From the NCBI GenBank assembly GCA_054601695.1, contig BAAHQB010000048.1, positions 248,001 to 312,000 on the forward strand: a DNA stretch of 64,000 nucleotides, given 5' to 3'. Position 1 is the stretch's first letter, and the number at the start of each line of letters is the position of its first letter. Below the pieces are notes generated by a model. That model was not told the origin of the DNA. It did no database searches and worked only from the letters and a program-made list of their open reading frames with translations. This document shows positions 1 through 47,608 of this stretch, piece after piece. A program made the position numbers and the translations under genes. This stretch comes from Amorphochlora amoebiformis. Lineage: Eukaryota > Cercozoa > Chlorarachniophyceae.

Positions 1-102
1 ATCTACCCTGGGACTGGTTTTCCGTTTTGGTTGGGGACTGCAGTATTTTCTTTTGAGCTATCCTAAATTAAAACAAGTATATATATATATATATACGTAT
101 AT

Positions 103-155
<53 letters not shown>

Positions 156-633
156 AGCATAAATTGTTACTGAAGCGGTCCTGCAGGCCGACAGTACTGT
201 CGATATGGTAGTAGTTAATGAACTCTGGTAGCACAGTGGTATACTATTCCAGAGTTGGCTGTTGTCCGTTTGGATTATTGGATAAAGAGAAATTCTCAAG
301 GATTTTATTCAGGAGATTTCTACGAACGCTCTAACTTCTCGGACACATTCGAATCTTCAAGAAAGTTCTGGAAGCGTGATAGCGGGAGTCACATTGTGTC
401 ACGGTATATTTGGAGTCCGGTACTACCGGGTATTATCCGGTACTCCGGGTACTACCCGGTGCTACTGGAAAGGTAATCTCCGAGCAATCTCCGGGTTCTC
501 TAGCGATCTTGGGCACACCTATCACAACTCTGTCGCACTGAATTGATACCTACGTGCCCCGCCAAGTCTAACTATGCCACTTACAACGATGCATTATCAA
601 TGTACACACACACACAAATATGTATATCTATGC

Positions 634-666
<33 letters not shown>

Positions 667-1388
667 TATACGTGCACGTGTATGTGTATATATTATTTAA
701 AAATATACTACATCCGTACAATAATATGTGTGTATATATTCCATTATACTATCACAAATATATATCTATGCATATAAAATATATATGATTATATACAAAT
801 ATATGTGTGTGTTTGTAAATAGAATGTATTTTTTGGTATTATAAATGAATAAATAAATAAATAAATAAATAAACGTGGACATATATATATTTATATATAT
901 ATACGTATTTACGTACATATACAAATACTCAATGTATAAAAGTATATATAGTATATGATATGTATACCATACATTAGAGGGTCGAAATCTCTTACGCGCA
1001 GGTGACGGGCAAGGTGACCCCGTGAAGTCTAAGCCTCCCCCCGGAAAACCTTTTCCCGGGTATCTATATAATATAATGTATATATATATATATATACACA
1101 TGTAAATACAAATGTATGCATGTTAATAGATATGTATATATGTATATATGTAAATATATATATATATATATATATATGCATATCTATCTATCTTTATTAT
1201 ATATATATATATATATATAATATATAATATATATGTATATATAAAATTATATATATATACGTATATATTATATGCATATATTATACATATGTGTGTGTGA
1301 ATATATATATATATATATATATATATGTTCGTACATTTAGTTTATAATATATAGATGTATTTGTATGTATAGAATGTATAAATATAAC

Positions 1389-1459
<71 letters not shown>

Positions 1460-1617
1460 GTATTATAATGTAATGTATGGGCGAATTTGTGCGTTACATA
1501 TGAACTTGCAATTCTGGGAAAATTCAGATATTTTTGTTTCACTTTGAGGTGCGATAGGCCACCCTTGGATCTGTAATCTCCGATACGACACCGGCTAGCT
1601 ATATGTGGATATGAAAT

Positions 1618-1680
<63 letters not shown>

Positions 1681-1742
1681 GGGGTGGAAGGAAGGAGGGT
1701 GCACATTTCTACAGACAGATATATATATTATATATATATTTA

Positions 1743-1774
<32 letters not shown>

Positions 1775-1831
1775 GTATATAATGTAATGCAATATCAAAT
1801 GTGTATATCTTTCATATACCTGTATATGCCT

Positions 1832-1881
<50 letters not shown>

Positions 1882-2042
1882 ATATAATATATATATATAT
1901 ATAGATATATATAAATATAAATATTTACATATATATATATATATATATATAAATATATATATATATTGGACGAATATTGTACCTCAGAGAAAGCCTGCTG
2001 GACTAAGGGCGCTAGATCCTTTGTTACAATGTCATTCGCCTC

Positions 2043-2093
<51 letters not shown>

Positions 2094-2142
2094 AGAACGT
2101 AAGTATGTGCTTGGCGATTGGTTCGGAATGGGATAAGGAGCT

Positions 2143-2215
<73 letters not shown>

Positions 2216-2336
2216 GTGTTTATATGTTTATATATGTATAGTAAAGAGAGTATTAATGATACCTTGATCCTTATTTGGTTGACCCTCCCAATACCAGATT
2301 GCCATCGACTTTCTCTTCTGGGAGACCTATACATGT

Positions 2337-2384
<48 letters not shown>

Positions 2385-2539
2385 TTATATATATATTACA
2401 AATACTTTTTCTTTTATGTGTAAGTATGCATATTAGTATTTAAGTATATAATAGATATGTACATTTATATATATTTATTTATTTATATAAATGTATTTAT
2501 AAAATATATATTTAAATGTCTATATAACACAATACACAC

Positions 2540-2606
<67 letters not shown>

Positions 2607-2830
2607 ATCTATGCATGTATATAGATTTATCTACATACATGTTTCATACCTCCACCCGACACCCATGCGTCTTAATATGGCATTGATAAGGCGGTTTTTT
2701 GGCGTTACATTCCTGCGACGTCACGCTCTCTTCCTTTTTATTCTCCCTAATCATGAGCACATAACCAATAGGTTTTTAGAGAGAGATCGACCCACTAACG
2801 GCACACTCTCATCCTTCACATTTCCGAAAT
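1..2830. other. Intergenic AT-microsatellite region with no clear gene
   Basis: This stretch is mostly (TA)n with short unique islands at about 160-560, 960-1060, 1480-1620, 1975-2045, 2095-2150, 2245-2335 and 2640-2830. I found no island with a protein-like reading frame bounded by good splice sites. The open frames here are Tyr/Ile repeats created by (TA)n. One island (231-545) is listed separately as a SINE-like element. The chromodomain gene to the right reads leftward and appears to end at 2831, so this is probably its downstream flank, though further exons cannot be excluded. Confidence 0.6.
231..545 (+). repeat. tRNA-derived SINE-like element, copy 1
   Basis: The left end, TAGCACAGTGG, fits an RNA polymerase III box A (TRGYNNANNNG) and is followed by GTTTGGATTAT, which is shared with the copies near 21.3 kb (minus) and 58.8 kb. 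The right part has repeated CCGGTACTCCGGG-like and AATCTCC motifs, also seen in the copy at about 3826-4200. I do not see an intact box B (GWTCRANNC), so this copy looks degenerate. Assignment rests on shared motifs between dispersed copies. Confidence 0.45.
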
Positions 2831-3094
2831 TCATGTGATGAGAGACGAACTTAAGGGAGAGAGAGAGGATACGGAGAGGGGGAGATAGAGAAGAGAGAGG
2901 GACAGAGAGACCCAGAAAGAGGGAGAGTAGATTAGGGGCTGATTAATGGACATGAAGGAGAGATATAGAGGAAGAGTTGGGGGTTATGGATGGGTTCTGT
3001 CAGATTACCTCTGCCTCTTCTCGAATGCGTCTATCTTTTTTCTGTACGCGTTTGCGTTATGAGCGTTTTAGGTAGGTTTATACATATGTATATT

Positions 3095-3150
<56 letters not shown>

Positions 3151-3162
3151 ATAATATTTAAT

Positions 3163-3194
<32 letters not shown>

Positions 3195-3287
3195 GATATA
3201 TGTATGTATATATATATATATATATTATATATATGTATATATATATATTATATATATATATAATATTTTTACATATATATAAATTAC

Positions 3288-3318
<31 letters not shown>

Positions 3319-3559
3319 GTACATACTCAATAAAATTACCATCAACACAAATGGAGTACAGCAATGGGTAAAAAGGGGAACACAACCTAACGCCGGCTCT
3401 AATCTAAATCCTAACGCTAACGCTACCCTAAACTTTCTAAACCCTTACCCTACCGGCAGTATCCACACTTCTCTTCCTGCTCCCAAGTTTTGCGCCAATT
3501 AATCAAGTACTAGTAGTAGTAACATATATATATATATATATATATATATACACGAACAT

Positions 3560-3607
<48 letters not shown>

Positions 3608-3629
3608 TATATATATATATATATACATA

Positions 3630-3724
<95 letters not shown>

Positions 3725-3759
3725 GTATGTATATATATATATATATACAAGTATTGAAA

Positions 3760-3829
<70 letters not shown>

Positions 3830-4198
3830 AACGCAGTGGTATTGTGGACAGTGGTCCGATTGAAGTCTTTCCGAATTCTGATTTTAACTTTCCATGTTGC
3901 ATGGGTACTTGCTCTTGACTACAAACGAAGAGGGTACTGATGGGTAACGTTAGGCGTGACATGCCGTGACGTCACCATGATATGGCGTGACATCACGCTT
4001 TGTCATGGTACCACGAAAGCCTGTTACTACCGGGTACTGACGGGTACTACCGGATGATACGATCTCCTAATGATCTCCAGAATCTCCATCGATCTCGAGC
4101 GATCTACATTAGGCTACGATAACGTTTCAATACTGTACAGACATCTACTCATCGAGCTGCGTTTACTAATGCTATCTGTATTATTGGATCTCTGGACT

Positions 4199-4274
<76 letters not shown>

Positions 4275-4347
4275 AATAAATGTATGTGTATTTTTTTGTG
4301 TGTATGTGTGTGCTCTTTCTTTGCATGTGTGTATAGGGATATATATG

Positions 4348-4417
<70 letters not shown>

Positions 4418-4432
4418 AATATATATATACAC

Positions 4433-4511
<79 letters not shown>

Positions 4512-4514
4512 TTT

Positions 4515-4573
<59 letters not shown>

Positions 4574-4746
4574 ATATACATATATACAAATTTTACATAT
4601 CTAAACATAAACACAAAAAACAGACATGAAGACATAAATATATATATTTCGTGTTACCTCTACTTTGCCCTTTCGAATGCGCTTTCCCAGAACTTTCTCG
4701 ACTTCCCACCCTGCGTCCTGATTTGTTGGGGCGACCCTCTGATGTA

Positions 4747-4809
<63 letters not shown>

Positions 4810-4868
4810 TATATATTATATAAACATAGTATGTATGTCTCTGTATATATATATATATATATATATAT

Positions 4869-4899
<31 letters not shown>

Positions 4900-5767
4900 G
4901 TGTGTGTGTGTATAACATGTTGCACCTGATGGTCACTGAGATTCTTCTTCCACTTCGCTGTAATAGTTACAGTTACGTCATCTCATACACATGCAAATCT
5001 TAGTCTAAGGATGAGTTTAGCGCTCTTGGGAGAAATTCAGAAGGCTACAGGTGAGTGTCCAGAATCTGTATACATGTACATATATCGCGGCCATCATATA
5101 GAATATAAGTATTCATTCAGGTTGGTGCATGTTCGTCGACTGCTATTCACAAACGTGCAATTTTAATTCATATTTGCAATCACACGTATGTACAGCCGTA
5201 CCCAAATTTCAATTAAAGCTCGTGTGTAGTACCTTCTATAGCCTTCACGACCTTAGAGTTCTCCTTTGACCGTTTCTGAACACATGAAACTCATCTCCAC
5301 ACCCACCGGACATATTCTTCTCAATGAAAATACCTTATATTGGCGATTAAATTGCCTCACTAGAGTCATACACCTGGGGAACACGTGTACCGCTCATCAA
5401 AATCCACCCAGATGGCCCGAAATTCCCACTCTCACACCAATATCGCTCTATAGCTCCTTAATTCAGCCCTCTTGAGGTACCAAGCCAATCTAGAGTCACT
5501 CTCGCACAGTAATGCGAAGCCAAATAGGTGAAATTCCTGAGGAATTTTGTACCCTTTGCATGATTCTTCGTCTTCCCACGTGTTCTCTGCATGCGAATAG
5601 CCCTTCCATTTGACAAGATACTGTACTAATCCATCGATGAAGCGTTTGGCCACTATTGACTCGACTTCCCAAGTTTTTTCCGCCGCAAGTTGTGCCATGG
5701 AAGAGAAGGGCGCGGGAGATGGTGAGGGAATATTCCGACAAATTCGTTGATTTTTAATTCTTTCCAT
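2831..5767 (-). CDS. Chromodomain protein with two chromodomains, multi-exon
   Basis: Exons in coding order (minus strand): 5767-5438, 4738-4658, 3509-3454, 3041-3009 and 2849-2831, where the frame ends at TGA. All junctions are GT-AG and in phase, except that the 5438 donor (GTGTGA) is weak and is the least certain. The first exon holds a full chromodomain: [12 protein letters not shown], then [18 protein letters not shown], with the aromatic cage positions occupied by Trp. The next three exons together give a second one: [32 protein letters not shown], then [10 protein letters not shown] as the C-terminal helix; it lacks about five residues of the usual KGYSxxEN loop. Chromodomains bind methylated histone tails in HP1-type and related proteins. 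They also occur in cpSRP43 and in chromovirus integrases; the introns and lack of other retroelement domains favour a host gene. The start may be the Met at 5767 or the one at 5698. The 5' end faces the M16 gene 180 bp away. Confidence 0.72.
3519..3825. repeat. (TA)n microsatellite cluster with (CA)n
   Basis: Nearly pure TA dinucleotides with short TATACACA and (CACA)n interruptions, inside the chromodomain gene's intron between 4658 and 3509. It is typical of the (TA)n blocks that fill introns and spacers all over this window. Among the longest uninterrupted runs elsewhere are those near 22624-22730 and 41573-41700. Because TA repeats are self-complementary they read open on both strands as Tyr/Ile, which is not coding. 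Confidence 0.9.
3826..4200 (+). repeat. SINE-like dispersed element, copy 2
   Basis: It begins TTAACGCAGTGGTATTGTGGAC, a box A-like start as in the other copies. It contains palindrome-like GTGACGTCACCATGAT stretches, then CCGGGTACTGACGGGTAC and ATCTCC motifs that match the right half of the 231-545 element. It lies in an intron of the chromodomain gene, opposite to its direction. No intact box B is visible. Confidence 0.4.
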
Positions 5768-5946
5768 ATCGACATATCTCGCGTGAAGAGGTCGAGATAT
5801 TAGATATACTACTTCTTCTTTGAGATATCGATACAGATATTATATTTATCGCAGAGATATCTGATATATAGTCGGTTGTGAAACCGTGGTGTAACAATTG
5901 GGTGATTTTGCCTACACTCTGAAATTACATGCAATTACCAAGGGCC
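5768..5946. promoter_or_regulatory. Head-to-head intergenic region (chromodomain gene / M16 protease)
   Basis: Only about 180 bp separate the upstream Met of the chromodomain frame (5767, minus) from the M16 start codon (5947, plus), so both promoters must lie here or in the 5' exons. The segment is rich in GATATC/GATATT motifs (for example near 5790-5870) and is not plain (TA)n. No TATA box or initiator can be assigned with confidence. Confidence 0.4.
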
Positions 5947-7672
5947 ATGGCGGCGATCGCTCTGCTTTGGGGCCTGGTCCTTGGGGCATCGGCTCTCCGC
6001 GGGCATAACTCTGGTGTCCTGCAGAATGGACTTGGGGGAAATACGGTATGTCAGCTTTGTTCTCGGTTGCCAGACAGAGACTGAGTTTCAATAATTACGC
6101 AGAAACAGGTTAGGAAAGCTGTCTCCGACTCACGCGAGTATAAGACGTTCAAGCTTGATAATGGACTGCCCGTCATTCTAATCAAGTACTCGAAAACCGT
6201 AATCGAATATGCAAAATTTTCTTACCTCTGGTGATGTGTGCTGCAACCTAGGGACGATGAGTCGGCCAAGTCATCTGCTTCGATGGATGTTCATGCTGGG
6301 AGCTTCTGGGATCCCGAGGATACTGCAGGGGTAGCTCACTTCCTCGAGCACATGCTCTTCTTGGGATCATCCAAATACCCGAAGGAAGGAATGTTCGACA
6401 AGGTGCTCGCCGAAGCAGGAGGATACTCTAACGCTTATACCTCGGCAGACAACACCAACTACTTCTTCGCCGTATCAAACTCTAAGCTTCCAAACTGCTT
6501 GGACATGTTCGCGCAGATGTTTGTCAGCCCCCTGCTTTCTAAAGAGGCAACCAACCGCGAGGTTCATGCGATCAATGCCGAGCATCAGAAGAATCTTCAC
6601 AGCGATGGCTGGAGGATCGACCAAGTCAAACAGAACCTGGCCATCGAGGGTCACCCTTACCACCACTTCGGGACTGGAAACAATATCACGCTGATGAAGG
6701 ATGTTGAAAAGTCCCATAAAGCACTCGTGCAGCTGTACCATGGCCACTACTGCGTGCAGAACATGCATCTGACTGTACTCTCCAGCTTACCGTTCAGTAA
6801 GACTGAGGAGCTTGTGCGGAAGTCGTTCGCCAACCTCAGTACAACTTGTACACCTGAAAACGATGCCTCGGTTGGACTGGGACAGAAAATGGCCACTGTC
6901 AAGGGCAAGGATTACGTCCCACCCTACAGCAATGATGTTCTGGGGTCGCTGTGCAAGATTCGCACTCTAGAGAATATGCAAATGATCACGCTTCGCTGGC
7001 AGATCCCTCCTCAGCAGTCACGCTGGCACGAGAAGTCAGCAGATTATCTCAGCAATCTTATCGGGAATGAGGGACCCAAGTCTCTTATCTCGCATCTAAA
7101 GACTGAGGGGCTGATAGAGAATCTCTCTGGCGGTGAGGCTGACAGCTTCTCAATGTTCAGCAGCTTCGAGGTCGACATTGAGCTGACAGCCAAGGGTGCT
7201 ACGAAGATCCCTCATATCCTCAGTGCCGTCCACAACTATCTGGCTCTTCTTAAGGCTGAGGAGTGGAGGTGGAAAGAGATGAAGCAGATCTCACTGATGG
7301 CTTTCGACTACAAGGGGAAAGAATCACCGGAGGATTACACTAGCTCGGTAGCATCGCTTATGCGCAAATACGACACCGAGGATGTGCTCTTTGCTGGAAG
7401 CGACTATCGTAGCTACAACAAGACGGCGATAAGCGACCTCATCTCTATGCTCAACCCCGAGAATCTGATCCTCATACACTCCGCGCCCCATAAGGATGCA
7501 ACTGCTAAGTTCCAAGTGGATAAGAACTACGGGACTGAGTATTCTGTGGAGAAGCTGCCACATGAGTACAAGGCTGCGATCAGAGGGTAAGAATCCTCTA
7601 GTTCCTAGGGATATCTGCAAAGCATATATATGTATATTATATACACATATATATATATATATGTATAATATG

Positions 7673-7747
<75 letters not shown>

Positions 7748-7796
7748 ATAATACACATGTGAACAATAATAAATATGTTATGTACACAGACATGTA

Positions 7797-7835
<39 letters not shown>

Positions 7836-7868
7836 ATATAAGAATATAATATAATATTATATATATAT

Positions 7869-7923
<55 letters not shown>

Positions 7924-7980
7924 TATATATATGTATGTGAATTTTATTATATACACATATATAATATATATATATATATA

Positions 7981-8075
<95 letters not shown>

Positions 8076-8300
8076 AATGAAAGTAATTTTTGAAACATAG
8101 AAAAACAGGAAGTTTTGATCTTTGAGTTTGTTTGTGCACGCGCACATGCATGCACATGCACATGACATTAATGTATAAATGTAAATTGTTTAATAATAAA
8201 TAAAATTTGTTTGTGCTCATTGCATTCATACATACATGTAAGGTATAATTGTAAATTGTAAATTAGAAATTAGGAAGTATTACGTATACAAATATATATT

Positions 8301-8373
<73 letters not shown>

Positions 8374-10314
8374 GTGCACCTCACAATAATTACATGCAAT
8401 GAATTATTTCTAAATATTTTTTCATGTAAAATTAGCTCCCCAAAAGCGCTTTCAAATTGAAAGATTGATATAAATCTCAGGGCTAATTCTCTGGACATCC
8501 ATTTTGACCTTCCCGAAGTAAATGAGTTCATCGTCACGGAGACCAAAGTCAAGGCGATCGCGCCCCAGCAAAAGGCCATCTTCAACCAGTACAAGGACCC
8601 TGCTGCTCTTCTCATCCACAACGACTACGAAACTCCATCTGGATCCGAGCGGACCCTTTGCTGGTGGACTCAAGATACCTTCTCTCGACCCCACACCTCG
8701 CTCACTTTCAGCCTCTACAAAGACAGTGTTTATTCATGCAAGGACATGGTTACAGCCCAGCTGTTTGCCGCGTTAGCGACTGACGCTCTCGCAGAAGAAA
8801 CTGACTGTGCGACCTCGGCAGGTTATCAATATTCGATTTCTGCCACCTCAAACGGCATCCGCGTGGGGATCGCTGGATTCTCTCAGCACATCAACAAGTT
8901 CGCCGATCTCGTCCTCAAGAAGCTCGCTGAGCCAAGCAAGCTCCTCAAGGCTAACCGATTCAACGCAATCCAGACCTCATCCAAGATCAACGTGGAGAAT
9001 AAATTGCTCAGTGATCCGTACAAGCTCATGCCTTCGCTCCTCTCCAAGGCACTCGACAAGCCTATCTACAGCTCTCACGAGATCCTTTCGGCGCTTCGAG
9101 AGACAAAGTTCCAAGATGTCCAGTCGTTTGCACAGACACATCTACGCAACGTTGTCATGGAAGCCTTCGTGTTCGGCAACGCCGATCTCTCTGATGCTCA
9201 CATGTTGTTCTCTAAGTCGAAGAGCATCCTTAAAACGGAGGCCCAGGGCTCCCTTCTCCATTCGCTCCCGCCCGCTCGCATGTTGACCACGGCCAAGCTG
9301 CCCGCGGGTGAGATGAGGAAGTTCCGCGCTCCACCTACGGACCTCCAGAACCCGAACTCGTGTACGAGGGTATATTGGCAGTACGGCGAGAAGAAGTCAG
9401 ATATCGAGAAGTTATATCTGGCTGCCGTAAGCGCCATGGCGCACGAGCCGTGCTACGATACACTCAGGACCAAGGAGCAGTTAGGATATATTGTGTCGTC
9501 CAACTCTGATGTACGGGGCGATGTCTTGGGATTTAGCATTTTGGTTCAGTCTCCTACGAAACCGGTATATCAGACAAATTAACAAAATAAAGACGACTCC
9601 ATAACTTTTAAAAACTGGATTTACCCTGATATCAAATGATCTGAAATGTGCTAACAAATGAACACAGGCTAAATTCCTCCACGAGCGCATCATACACTTC
9701 GTCTCCACTGAGCTAGACCCGATGGTTCGAAATTACAGCAAGAAGAGCTTCGAGAATCTCAAGAAAATGCTGTCTAGTGAGCTCATGGAGCCACCCCAGG
9801 ATTCGTCAAGTATCAAGTCCATGGCTTTTGCGCAGGTGGCGGAGAGGAAATATGATTTTGGGTTGAGATCGAAGAGGTAGTATTTTTGAATATATAACAT
9901 GCAGGACAATTTTATCTGTACTGGAGCGCACAGAATAAGTTTTAAAATTCTTGCAGAATCGCCCAGATTGAAGAGATGTCTCTGGACGGGTTCAAGCAGT
10001 TTTACTTCCAGCTCCGCAAGGGAGGCGGGATTAGCGTGCAACTCGACCCTACTGTTCCTGCAGAGGTGAGGAAAAAATGAGCATCGAATACAACCTCTCT
10101 AGAATTTTTATACACATATTATACATGTCGCTAAATGTCTACGTGGTATATATAATACTTATGCATATCGTAATAGATTTATATACTTAGCAATATATTT
10201 GTATATCTATCATATATATATATATTTATATATATATATATATATATATTTATACATATTGCAATGTTTATATATTATTTAAATATATAATATATATATA
10301 TATATATATACATA

Positions 10315-10355
<41 letters not shown>

Positions 10356-10606
10356 TATGTATATATACACATACATATATTATATATATATACATATATA
10401 CATATATATTTATGTGTGTGTGTGTTGTTTACTTCCTAAGTATTATAAACCAGGTACTCGCTGGTACCCCTTCTAAGGGAGTTAAGGAGAGCCAGCTGGT
10501 AACTAACGAAGACCTGGTCACTGAATTGGGTAGCTGGAGGGAGGAGCTTGAGTCATATGACATGGTGCAACCGAACAAATTACCGAAATCGTGCTGCCAC
10601 CAGTAA
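5947..10606 (+). CDS. Insulysin-type M16 zinc metallopeptidase, complete
   Basis: Seven exons: 5947-6045, 6109-6185, 6252-7586, 8481-9564, 9668-9876, 9957-10065 and 10454-10606. They sum to 3066 nt (1021 aa plus stop) with every GT-AG junction in phase, which matches the roughly 1000-residue length of insulysins. The inverted zinc motif HFLEH is at residues 88-92, and the third ligand Glu in [11 protein letters not shown] is about 77 residues later, the spacing known for insulysin. [12 protein letters not shown], near residue 845, is the conserved C-terminal-half substrate-site motif. The N-terminus is a hydrophobic signal peptide ([17 protein letters not shown]). The family degrades peptides of a few kDa in an enclosed chamber; targeting suggests an endomembrane, secreted or organellar site. 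There is no KDEL-type tail (it ends KSCCHQ). Exon 2 could also start at 6103, in frame. Four introns are short and normal (63-103 nt); two are (TA)n-expanded (894 and 388 nt). Confidence 0.95.
7587..8480. repeat. (TA)n-filled intron of the M16 gene
   Basis: The intron opens GTAAGAATCC and closes TAAATCTCAG; about 750 of its 894 nt are (TA)n and close variants, with a unique island at about 8080-8280. The reading phase runs across it without a gap (residues IRG|ANSLD), which confirms the whole block is intronic. Confidence 0.85.
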
Positions 10607-10767
10607 AGTTGGTTAAAAGAACTGTTTGCGTGGTTTTGGTGGTCGGATCGAACTTGAAGCTGGCTTTGAGTGTGTGCCAGATTTTAAAGTTGCCTGCAAA
10701 TTTTAAAGATTGTTTTATACTATAATCAAAATTTGGGTGTGTATGCTATGATACATGTGCATGTATT

Positions 10768-10815
<48 letters not shown>

Positions 10816-10905
10816 GTAATATATATATATCTAGATATATATATGTATGTATGTATATATACATATGTGTTTATGTGTATGTGTATGTGTACACACATGT
10901 ATTTG

Positions 10906-10950
<45 letters not shown>

Positions 10951-11288
10951 TAGTATACATATACTGGGCAGCCCATCCGTAGTCCGTAGCAAGTACACCA
11001 AAAAGTATTACGATATAGAATATAAATATAGTATAAAAATATCTAGAATATATATATTATCTAGATTTTAATACTAAAATTGTAGATATACCTAGTACTA
11101 GAGAAAAATACCATATACACCAGCTAGACCAGTTTCAAATGAATACTATGATCTATTTCATTATCAAAACAATTAAGTCAATAGCCTAGATTCTAGATAC
11201 CACTAGCACCAGCCTCTATCTAGAATATCCAGAATATTCCAGATGACAATCTAGACAATTGCAATTTATAACTTCATCAGAGTGGAAT

Positions 11289-11324
<36 letters not shown>

Positions 11325-11446
11325 GTCTAGATATATATATATATATAGATCTAACCACCAGATAAAATAAAAGTTTAATTAGAATAACTCTTGAGCTAGA
11401 CTAGGCTATTTATCCTAGACTCTAGAGAGTATCCGCTAGATCCGAC
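10607..11446. other. Convergent intergenic region between M16 and archaemetzincin-like genes
   Basis: Both flanking genes end here. After a 3' flank to about 10740 come (TA)n/(TG)n blocks (10760-10965), then a non-microsatellite AT-rich stretch (about 10966-11445) rich in CTAGA motifs. I see no convincing coding frame, RNA gene or terminator signal. Confidence 0.6.
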
Positions 11447-23850
<12,404 letters not shown>

Positions 23851-24282
23851 TGGACTCTCCCACAACATATGAGAACGTGAATACTGGCGGTATGCTCTCA
23901 AGACCGAGATTTCCGGACGTTAGTAAATCGGCTCAAGGGTACGTATCCCAACCCTGTAATCCCTTTCCCCCCTCAAACCTCTGACATTTCTCCTTGGTAT
24001 GAAGCCCAAGGTTCCTATGGCGATTGCTAGCCCTAAAATTCGTGGAAGGAGGCGGACCGGACGCCGTCGGGTGTAGGGACGGGGAAGGCCCATTTTTCTA
24101 GGAGACCAGATGGCGGGTAATGATCGGTAATCCCATTCGAATCCCGGAGGATTTTAAAATCCCCGGGGGAATCCCTAGAGACGTAACATATGGAAACGTC
24201 ACACTAAGTTTACTATGTGATTTTGCGCTATGTCACGCTTAATATCTCCGAAATTCCACAGCGTCCGGTGATGTACGTTCGC

Positions 24283-44981
<20,699 letters not shown>

Positions 44982-45381
44982 AGCAGCTGAGATTAATACG
45001 GTTCTAAGGCCCTATCAACTTACTCTCGTGCCTGCATAATAGGGCCACGCATAGAACTATTATATAGATTCATCTTGTGGGTAAGCTCATTGAGTGGATG
45101 TAATAATGAATTATCTAGCTACTGTTTTCAAGTTGGATGGGTGTAGTGTTAGACTTTGATTGGGCCGGGACGCAATTTCGAGTTGCGAAATGTGAAATTT
45201 GATATGATCGCGTGCGTGCTATATCTAGTATATTACTAGTATTAATGCAGTACGCATATCTAGATATCTAAATATATACATATATACATATATATATACA
45301 CACATATACATATATATATATATATGTGTGTGTGTGTTTGTGTGTATGTGCTATAGTATATCTAGTATATATTTCCTATAG

Positions 45382-45413
<32 letters not shown>

Positions 45414-45417
45414 CTTA

Positions 45418-45458
<41 letters not shown>

Positions 45459-46193
45459 AATATATGTACAATTAATGACGTCCCTGACTCTTGAACACAT
45501 CACATCCATAGAACTTTATAATTATTGTAAACTTACTACTAGCTAGACCATTAGTAAAGACATCGATCGCATCGTTCGTGAGTCGTGACGCGGCCGGCTA
45601 CGACGGTCTAGACGGTTATATCTAGTATATATATCGTTGTAAACCATCTAAATTATAATGGTACGTACATGTACGTACGTGTGATCCTCATGTACTAGAC
45701 GTACGTGCGTATCTACTAGACAAACGCACCACAACAACATGCACCAACCAGTACGTACCAAGCATATTTATCGTACGTATATGTATATCACAATAAGTAT
45801 ATATAAAGTATTTTATACTAGATATACTCTAGACACTCCGCCGCGCAGTGTAGATGTAGACAAACTATAGCTAGCTACATTATACATACGTACTTCTACA
45901 CTTGTACGTACGTACGTATACTCATGCAATTACTGGCATGGTACTATCAAAACGTCCACAGAGTCTGCATGTGGCCAGTATGGCCATGCATATGCATGGT
46001 CTAGATAGTGTGGGCTACTGCTAGCCTACTAGCTACGTATCATAGTAAATACACGTGACCGACGTCCATATGCATATGCAGACGTTCGTAAAATTATTAG
46101 AACTATAGCGCATATATGATCTAGGATATTCGAATTCCATGAGGGGCATCATGATCATACAGCTACGTATCATACACGTGACCGAGCATAACA

Positions 46194-46242
<49 letters not shown>

Positions 46243-46911
46243 TTAATTAATCTGGTACGTCTTAGACGTTCGTAAAATTGTTAGAACTATGTACCATGAT
46301 CTAGGATATTGGAATTCCATGATGGGCCCATCATCATGATCATATAACGCATACCGTTCTATCATCCGATCATCGACGTGAACATACATAAAAAAAACAC
46401 CATTGTAGTATTCACATACTGAGAGATCTAAAAATACACCAGATACGTACGTTCAGTGACAACTTAAGCATATGCAACAAAAAATAAGAAGTTGGCCGGG
46501 CCTAAATGCGGATTCATCACTCTTTCTGTTTTTTGGTTGGCACTATCTAGAAAAACTACAATTTTTTTCCTTCCACGCTAGGACACAATCGACAGACTTA
46601 GCTCTCGGAGTTTTCATAATAAGAAAAAAAAATAAAAAGAAATAATAAAACAGCGGAGACTGAATGAGAAGGATTACATCAAACTCGAAACTATATTACA
46701 TATGACTTAGAGTACCAAAAATTGCAACCTTGGCACCATACGTCAGATCCTGCGAGACTGGTACAGGTCACATTGTTAGGGCCAATGGTCGCAGCAATAT
46801 CAGTTACTGGAAGGGCTGGTGGTCACATTAGAGGAATTTCATGTGAGGCAGATGGATAATGTATACATATTTATATATAAACAAATATGTTGTGCATATA
46901 CACATATGCAC

Positions 46912-46970
<59 letters not shown>

Positions 46971-46982
46971 TATAATTATATA

Positions 46983-47021
<39 letters not shown>

Positions 47022-47032
47022 TATGTAATATA

Positions 47033-47074
<42 letters not shown>

Positions 47075-47102
47075 ATGTGTACAGATATATGAAGTATATT
47101 AC
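44982..47102. other. Convergent intergenic region, HSP90 and membrane-protein genes
   Basis: Mostly non-microsatellite sequence rich in CGTACG/ACGTACGT and CTAGATAT palindromes. A direct repeat of about 80 bp (GACGTTCGTAAAATT.GTTAG to CCATGATC type) occurs at about 46080-46160 and 46264-46343. (TA)n blocks lie at 45380-45460, 46197-46238 and 46918-47075. The start should contain the HSP90 3' UTR. I saw no convincing coding frame or RNA gene; further 3' exons of the minus-strand gene may lie here. Confidence 0.6.
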
Positions 47103-47167
47103 CGGCACGTCTGATGCGTTTGGACGCCAGGTACGATGTCAGCTTCCTCTAACCCGGGTATTCGAAC

Positions 47168-47230
<63 letters not shown>

Positions 47231-47289
47231 TAAATGTATTAAATATGTATATATTTATATGTATATATATATATATATATGTGTATATA

Positions 47290-47350
<61 letters not shown>

Positions 47351-47384
47351 CAATATATATATACATATGCATATAAATATATAC

Positions 47385-47480
<96 letters not shown>

Positions 47481-47564
47481 CTATACATACATATATATAT
47501 ATATATATACATATATATATCTGCATTTTGATATTCACACATACATATTTATTTTTTTTTTAAC

Positions 47565-47608
<44 letters not shown>

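Noticed and set aside
6475-6768. Antisense frame in the M16 exon
   Set aside because: It is a shadow of the strongly conserved plus-strand exon.
47085-47131. Plus-strand mini-exon reading [13 protein letters not shown]
   Set aside because: The same island fits a minus-strand exon (47148-47103) with correct borders and phase to its neighbours.
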